64,000 nt of DNA, taken from positions 2,666,001-2,730,000 of the forward strand of contig NZ_CP073346.1 of the NCBI RefSeq assembly GCF_024397895.1, in the 5' to 3' direction. Shown here piece after piece: positions 60,106 to 64,000 of this stretch. Source of the DNA: Pseudomonas benzenivorans (GTDB lineage Bacteria; Pseudomonadota; Gammaproteobacteria; Pseudomonadales; Pseudomonadaceae). The translations under genes and the position numbers were made by a program. The notes under the pieces were generated by a model. That model saw nothing but the letters and a program-made list of their open reading frames with translations. It was not told where the DNA came from and did not search any database. Positions within the stretch are counted from its first letter, which is position 1. Every line of letters starts with the position of its first letter.

Positions 60106-60423
60106 TCAGAGGCCGAGAATGGCCCTGGCCAGTTGCAGGTCACCGGCCTGCAGGTTCGGGTGCTGCCGACGGATGTGCTCCAGGGCTGCCTCCAGGCGAA
60201 CGCCGCGGATCTGGCCCTGACTGGCGACGAAGCTGGCCGCGTCGTCCCGGGCGCCGAGCACCAGCTTGTCGTCGCGTAGCGATGAGGTGGCATCGGTACT
60301 GGCGTCCGAGGTGCCGACCAGGGCGTTGCCGAGGGCGTCGGTGGTGCCGATGAAACTGGAGGCCGCCGCGCCGCCGCTGATCAGCAGCAGCGCGGTCAAG
60401 CCGAGTGAGGGAATGGTGTTCAT
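60106..60423 (-). CDS. secreted DUF2388-like protein (copy B)
   Basis: 105 residues; signal peptide to about AAA (20), then FIGTTDALGNALVG. Shares SSLRDDKLVLGARDDAASF and SQGQIRG with copy A, with the invariant RDDAASFVASQG core. 152 bases separate the two genes. A small single-domain periplasmic protein with no cysteine or catalytic motif. Function unknown. Confidence 0.85.
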   Translation of the reverse strand: MNTIPSLGLTALLLISGGAAASSFIGTTDALGNALVGTSDASTDATSSLRDDKLVLGARDDAASFVASQGQIRGVRLEAALEHIRRQHPNLQAGDLQLARAILGL

Positions 60424-60520
60424 GGTGCGGACCTCCCGAGAGGTCGCCGCCGGGCGCGGCGACTGGCTGTGTGCGAAGGCCCAAGCCTAGCCCAGCGACG
60501 ACCCCGTCGTACATCGGCGG

Positions 60521-60727
60521 TCACTGCCAGAAGGGCTTGTCCAGCTCACTGCGGCGCTCGCTCGGGGTGATGCCGGCGTCCGCCAGCAGGCGTTCGTCGA
60601 GGTTGGCCAGTTGCCGGCGGGTACGGACGTTGCGCAGCCAGCGGGCGCCGGTGGCGTGCAGGCTGTCGAGCCAGTGGGTATGGAGGGGCTGGCGGGTCAA
60701 TACGTTGCTGTTGAGTATGCGCTCCAT
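60521..60727 (-). CDS. DUF1127 small protein (copy 1)
   Basis: 68 residues, Arg-rich. The C-terminal DUF1127 (YjiS-like) motif is RRQLANLDERLLADAGITPSE, in parts (RRQLANLDERLLADAGI), ending ELDKPFWQ. Cytoplasmic. In Rhizobiales DUF1127 proteins affect phosphate and carbon regulation and RNA turnover; role in pseudomonads is unclear. Candidate promoter 95 bases upstream. Confidence 0.88.
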   Translation of the reverse strand: MERILNSNVLTRQPLHTHWLDSLHATGARWLRNVRTRRQLANLDERLLADAGITPSERRSELDKPFWQ

Positions 60728-60819
60728 GACAGTCGACCTTCCCGCACGGGGCGGGGATTGGTGTATGGAGCACCATGATCGCGAAGCGCCGGGTCGGTTT
60801 GCAGCTACAGCGAGGTTTA

Positions 60820-60848
60820 ATTGTACTGGTCCAGTTTTGGCCTTTCAG
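60820..60848 (-). promoter_or_regulatory. candidate promoter of DUF1127 copy 1 with palindromic operator
   Basis: Read on the minus strand: CTGAAA (-35), 17 bases, TACAAT (-10). The 11-bp perfect palindrome ACTGGACCAGT (60825-60835) sits in the spacer and touches the -10, a typical repressor position. Confidence 0.45.
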
Positions 60849-60911
60849 CAACTGTTATGCAGTGAGGTCGGGTAACTGTATCGCAGTGGCTCAATGGCAC
60901 TGCCCTGAAAC

Positions 60912-60957
60912 GACAAGACCCGCCGACGCTGAGCGTGGGCGGGTCTTGTCTGCGAGC
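60912..60957 (-). terminator. terminator after DUF1127 copy 2
   Basis: 13-bp perfect arms GACAAGACCCGCC (60912-60924) and GGCGGGTCTTGTC (60938-60950), with inner ACGC/GCGT pairing. It lies 32 bases past the stop of copy 2. On the minus strand it is followed by GTTTCAG, a weak T-run. Confidence 0.7.
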
Positions 60958-60981
60958 GCGGTCGGCTTCACGCCGCGGCGC

Positions 60982-61194
60982 TTAACGCCAGAACGGCTTG
61001 CGCAGTTCGGCCTGGCGCTGGCTTTCGCTGATGCCGGCGTCAGCCAGCAGGCGAGCATCCAGGCGGGCCAGCTGGCGGCGGCTGACGATGCGGCGCTGCC
61101 AAAGCATTGCAGCGGCGAGCAGGCGCAGCGGAAGGGAACCGTTGTTGGAGGTGCTGTTGTCGTAGAACAGGTCGGAACTGAGTGTACGTTCCAT
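60982..61194 (-). CDS. DUF1127 small protein (copy 2)
   Basis: 70 residues. C-terminal motif RRQLARLDARLLADAGIS and ELRKPFWR parallel copy 1 closely; the N-terminus MERTLSSDLFYDNSTS differs. AAGGA about 7 bases before the ATG. Separate unit from copy 1, with its own terminator and an AT-rich 410-base region upstream. Function unknown. Confidence 0.88.
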   Translation of the reverse strand: MERTLSSDLFYDNSTSNNGSLPLRLLAAAMLWQRRIVSRRQLARLDARLLADAGISESQRQAELRKPFWR

Positions 61195-61604
61195 GGTGAC
61201 ATCCTTCCGCTTGTGGCGGGACTAGAGAGTGTTTTGACTGGAGCCCATTTTCCTCGCCTGGCCAAGGATTCAGTAGTCACAGCTGAGGCTAATTGCGGAG
61301 CTATTAGATAGTTTGCTTTGTAACTGTGTTGCCGATTTTAGTGAGAACTGTACCTGCCATCAGTGAGGTCTCGTGCAAATTGAATATTTCCAGTAAAAAA
61401 TCCTGTCTTATGTATTCAGACCAGCAATTAGCTATAGGTACAGTTTCAAATTGACTGGTCAGGGTGCTTGACCTGGCGTTCAGCTTATTCACGAAGCTGC
61501 GCACCGATTTCGCTGCGTCTGTACCTCTGGCGGCCGGCCTCAAAACACTCGGGCAGAAAAAAGCCCGGCGCAGGGCCGGGCTTCTTATCGAGGGCTCAGG
61601 GCGG
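61195..61604. other. AT-rich intergenic region between DUF1127 and pntB
   Basis: 410 bases with the pntB terminator at one end. From about 61300 to 61470 it is clearly more AT-rich than its surroundings. It holds an imperfect inverted repeat GACCAGCAATT (61419-61429) and AATTGACTGGTC (61449-61460). A 79-codon minus-strand frame here has no ribosome site and no recognisable content. Confidence 0.55.
61557..61583 (-). terminator. terminator of pntB
   Basis: 9-bp arms AAGCCCGGC and GCCGGGCTT; on the minus strand the hairpin runs into six T. It lies just past the pntB stop at 61605. Confidence 0.9.
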
Positions 61605-63041
61605 TCAGTCGACGGCCTTGACCATGTCCTCGATCACCTTCTTGGCGTCGCCGAAGACCATCATGGTCTTGTCCAGATAGAACAGTTCGTTGTCCAGGCC
61701 GGCATAGCCGCTGGCCATCGAGCGCTTGTTGACGATTACCGTCTTGGCCTTGTAGGCCTCGAGGATCGGCATGCCGGCGATCGGCGACTTCGGATCGTTC
61801 TTCGCCGCCGGGTTGACCACGTCGTTGGCGCCGAGCACCAGCACCACGTCGGCCTGGCCGAACTCGGAGTTGATGTCTTCCATCTCGAACACCTGCTCGT
61901 AAGGCACCTCGGCCTCGGCCAGCAGTACGTTCATGTGCCCGGGCATACGACCGGCAACGGGGTGGATGGCGTACTTCACGTTGACCCCGCGATGGGTCAG
62001 CTTCTCGGCCAGCTCCATCAGTGCGTGCTGGGCGCGGGCCACCGCCAGGCCGTAGCCGGGAACGATGATCACGCTGTCGGCGTTGGTCAGCAGGAAGGCC
62101 GCGTCGTCGCTCGAGCCGGATTTCACCGGACGCTGCTCGCCGCTGCCCGCTGCCGGACCGGCATCCGTCGCGCCGCCGAAGCCGCCGAGGATGACGTTGA
62201 AGAACGAGCGGTTCATCGCCTTGCACATGATGTACGAGAGGATCGCACCGGAGGAGCCGACCAGGGAGCCGGCGATGATCAGCATCGAGTTGTTCAGCGA
62301 GAAGCCGATACCGGCCGCTGCCCAGCCCGAGTAGCTGTTGAGCATCGACACCACCACCGGCATGTCGGCGCCACCGATCGGGATGATGATCAGCACGCCA
62401 ATGACGAAGGCCAGGGCCACCAGAATGGCGAACGAGGTGATGTCGCCGGTGAAGGTGTACACCAGGCCCAGGCCGATGATCGCCAGGCCGACCGCCAGGT
62501 TGAGCATGTGCTGGCCGGCGAACTGTACCGGTGCGCCCTGGAACAGGCGGAACTTGTACTTGCCCGACAGCTTGCCGAAGGCGATCACCGAACCGGAGAA
62601 GGTGATGGCGCCGATGGCTGCGCCGAGGAACAGCTCCAGACGGTTGCCGGACGGAATCGCGTCACCCAGGGATGCAACGATGCCCAGGGACTGGGGCTCG
62701 ACCACCGCGGCGATGGCGATGAACACCGCGGCCAGACCGATCATGCTGTGCATGAAGGCTACCAGCTCGGGCATCTTGGTCATCTCGACGCGCTTGGCCA
62801 TGACGGTGCCGACGCTGCCGCCGACCAGCAGGCCGACGATCACGTAGCCGATGCCGGCGGTGGCCATCTCGGCGCCCAGCTTGTAGATCAGGCCGACGGT
62901 GGTGACGATGGCGATGGCCATGCCGATCATGCCGAACAGGTTGCCGCGCCGCGAGCTGGTCGGGTGCGACAGGCCCTTGAGCGCCTGGATAAAGCAGATC
63001 GAGGCGACGAGGTAGAGAACAGTGATCAGGTTCATGCTCAT
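61605..63041 (-). CDS. pntB: NAD(P) transhydrogenase subunit beta
   Basis: Proton-pumping transhydrogenase: transfers hydride between NADH and NADP+. 478 residues, the length known in P. aeruginosa. Membrane domain about 1-265 in multiple helices, then the NADP-binding domain III with [21 protein letters not shown], in parts ([15 protein letters not shown]), [20 protein letters not shown]-type [20 protein letters not shown] and [12 protein letters not shown]. Start [10 protein letters not shown]; GGAG lies a little far upstream. 2 bases after pntAB. Confidence 0.96.
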   Translation of the reverse strand: [478 protein letters not shown]

Positions 63042-63043
63042 GG

Positions 63044-63358
63044 TCAGTGCTTCTCCGCAGCCGCTTTCGGCGCTTTCTTCTTGAACATTTCCAGCATGCG
63101 TCGGGTGACCAGGAAGCCACCGAACACGTTGACCGCGGCCAGGGCCACGGCCAGGGTGCCCATGGTCTTGCCCAGCGGGGTGACGGTCAGTGCGGCAGCC
63201 AGCATGGCGCCGACGATGACGATCGCCGAGATCGCGTTGGTCACCGCCATCAGCGGGGTGTGCAGGGCCGGGGTGACGTTCCACACCACGTGGTAGCCGA
63301 CGTAGATCGCCAGGGCGAAGATGATCAGGTTGTAGATGCCATCGGAAATCATATCCAT
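63044..63358 (-). CDS. pntAB: NAD(P) transhydrogenase subunit alpha part 2
   Basis: Small membrane part of the alpha subunit split off as its own protein, 104 residues with three or four helices. The family segments [25 protein letters not shown] (in parts: [16 protein letters not shown]) and [14 protein letters not shown] are clear. Start MDMISDG has GGGGAG 8 bases upstream; earlier frame is not used. Tail [12 protein letters not shown] is basic. Between pntAA and pntB. Confidence 0.95.
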   Translation of the reverse strand: MDMISDGIYNLIIFALAIYVGYHVVWNVTPALHTPLMAVTNAISAIVIVGAMLAAALTVTPLGKTMGTLAVALAAVNVFGGFLVTRRMLEMFKKKAPKAAAEKH

Positions 63359-63372
63359 GTGCGCGTCTCCCC

Positions 63373-64000
63373 TTAGCCGTTGTTGCGGACGACTTGGCCG
63401 TCGCGGCACATCAGGCACGCGGCGACGATGTCGTCTTCGAGGTTGAGGTGGAACTGGCCGTCCTTGTCGATGACCAGCTTGAGGAAGTCCAGCAGGTTGC
63501 GCGCATACAGCGCCGAGGCATCGGCCGGCACCATGGCGGCCAGGTTGCTGTGGCCGACGATGGTCACGCCGTGCTGGATGACCACCTGCTCGGCGACGGT
63601 CAGCGGGCAGTTGCCGCCCTGGGCAGCTGCCAGGTCGATGACCACCGAGCCGGGCTTCATCTGCTCAACGGTTTCTTGCTTGAGCAGCACCGGGGCTTTG
63701 CGGCCCGGGATCAGTGCGGTGGTGATGACGATGTCGGCCTGCTTGGCGCGCTCGTGCACCGCCTTGGCCTGGCGCTCCATCCACGACTGCGGCATCGGCC
63801 GCGCGTAGCCGCCGACGCCCTGGGCGCACTCGCGCTCCTCATCGGTCTCGAAGGGCACGTCGACGAACTTGGCGCCGAGGGACTCGATCTGCTCCTTCAC
63901 TGCCGGGCGTACGTCCGAGGCTTCGATCACCGCACCCAGGCGCTTGGCCGTGGCGATGGCCTGCAGGCCGGCGACACCGGCACCGAGGACCAGCACGCGG
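63373..64000 (-). CDS. pntAA: NAD(P) transhydrogenase subunit alpha part 1, C-terminal portion (5' end outside window)
   Basis: NAD-binding domain I of the transhydrogenase. The visible 209 residues include the dinucleotide loop [20 protein letters not shown], the GPxV-type [16 protein letters not shown], and [16 protein letters not shown]. The frame is open to the window edge, so about the first 165 residues are missing. Stop 14 bases before pntAB. Confidence 0.95.
   Translation of the reverse strand, partial: RVLVLGAGVAGLQAIATAKRLGAVIEASDVRPAVKEQIESLGAKFVDVPFETDEERECAQGVGGYARPMPQSWMERQAKAVHERAKQADIVITTALIPGRKAPVLLKQETVEQMKPGSVVIDLAAAQGGNCPLTVAEQVVIQHGVTIVGHSNLAAMVPADASALYARNLLDFLKLVIDKDGQFHLNLEDDIVAACLMCRDGQVVRNNG

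Noticed and set aside
61304..61543. 79-codon minus-strand frame between DUF1127 copy 2 and pntB
   Set aside because: No ribosome site, no recognisable protein features, and it starts in the pntB terminator region.

Overview
The window reads as a stretch of high-GC chromosome from a Pseudomonas species (sensu lato). The evidence is gene content and order: an aa3/caa3 cox locus with its assembly genes, a zur-znuCB/znuA zinc locus beside a split adenosylcobalamin ribonucleotide reductase (nrdJa/nrdJb), then thrB, a DUF2782 gene, polA, an ErsA-like small RNA, engB, cytochromes c5 and c4, and dsbA in the order familiar from P. aeruginosa, and a three-gene transhydrogenase pntAA-pntAB-pntB. The species cannot be named from the sequence. 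I see no rRNA, tRNA, insertion sequence, prophage or CRISPR array; nearly all of it looks like core chromosome.

Layout. 1-2.6 kb: 3' part of pgi, a beta-carbonic anhydrase, and a convergent unknown gene. 2.8-11.4 kb: the terminal oxidase locus coxB-coxA-cox11-coxC, a convergent two-helix membrane protein (DUF2909 type), then surf1, a Sco-like CxxxC protein, ctaA, ctaB and sco. Together these give the oxidase subunits, heme A synthesis and insertion of copper and heme. 11.4-15.5 kb: a VOC-family gene divergent from a LysR regulator, a hairpin repeat, and metNIQ for methionine uptake. 15.6-19.7 kb: a lipoprotein gene, then zur-znuC-znuB divergent from znuA across a Zur-box-like site. 19.8-22.7 kb: nrdJa-nrdJb. 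22.7-29.8 kb: thrB, DUF2782, polA, the sRNA, engB, two c-type cytochromes and dsbA. 29.8-39.2 kb: an EEP-family phosphodiesterase, a GGDEF cyclase, a CRY-DASH flavoprotein, marC-like and ampDh2-like genes, a SpmA/SpmB-type membrane protein, a DUF2914-type membrane protein and an SDR epimerase.

39.3-46.6 kb: a TAXI-type TRAP transporter whose permease gene appears frameshifted at its 3' end, an ECF sigma factor with a small zinc anti-sigma factor, a Na/Pi cotransporter and a haloacid dehalogenase. 46.7-55.4 kb: recC-recB-recD with overlapping ends. 55.4-61.2 kb: an orphan periplasmic binding protein, an AEC transporter, a GFA-family protein, a large exported protein with a zincin-like HEVAH motif and a DUF4105-like Cys/His domain, two paralogous DUF2388 secreted proteins and two DUF1127 small proteins. 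61.6-64 kb: pntB, pntAB and the 3' part of pntAA on the minus strand.

The least explained parts are the DUF4105/DUF2388 cluster, the DUF1127 pair with a shared sequence motif in an AT-rich surround, the broken-looking TRAP C-terminus, and the seven-copy EHD repeat in ZnuA. No whole new multi-gene system is evident; the DUF4105/DUF2388 unit is the best candidate for undescribed biology.
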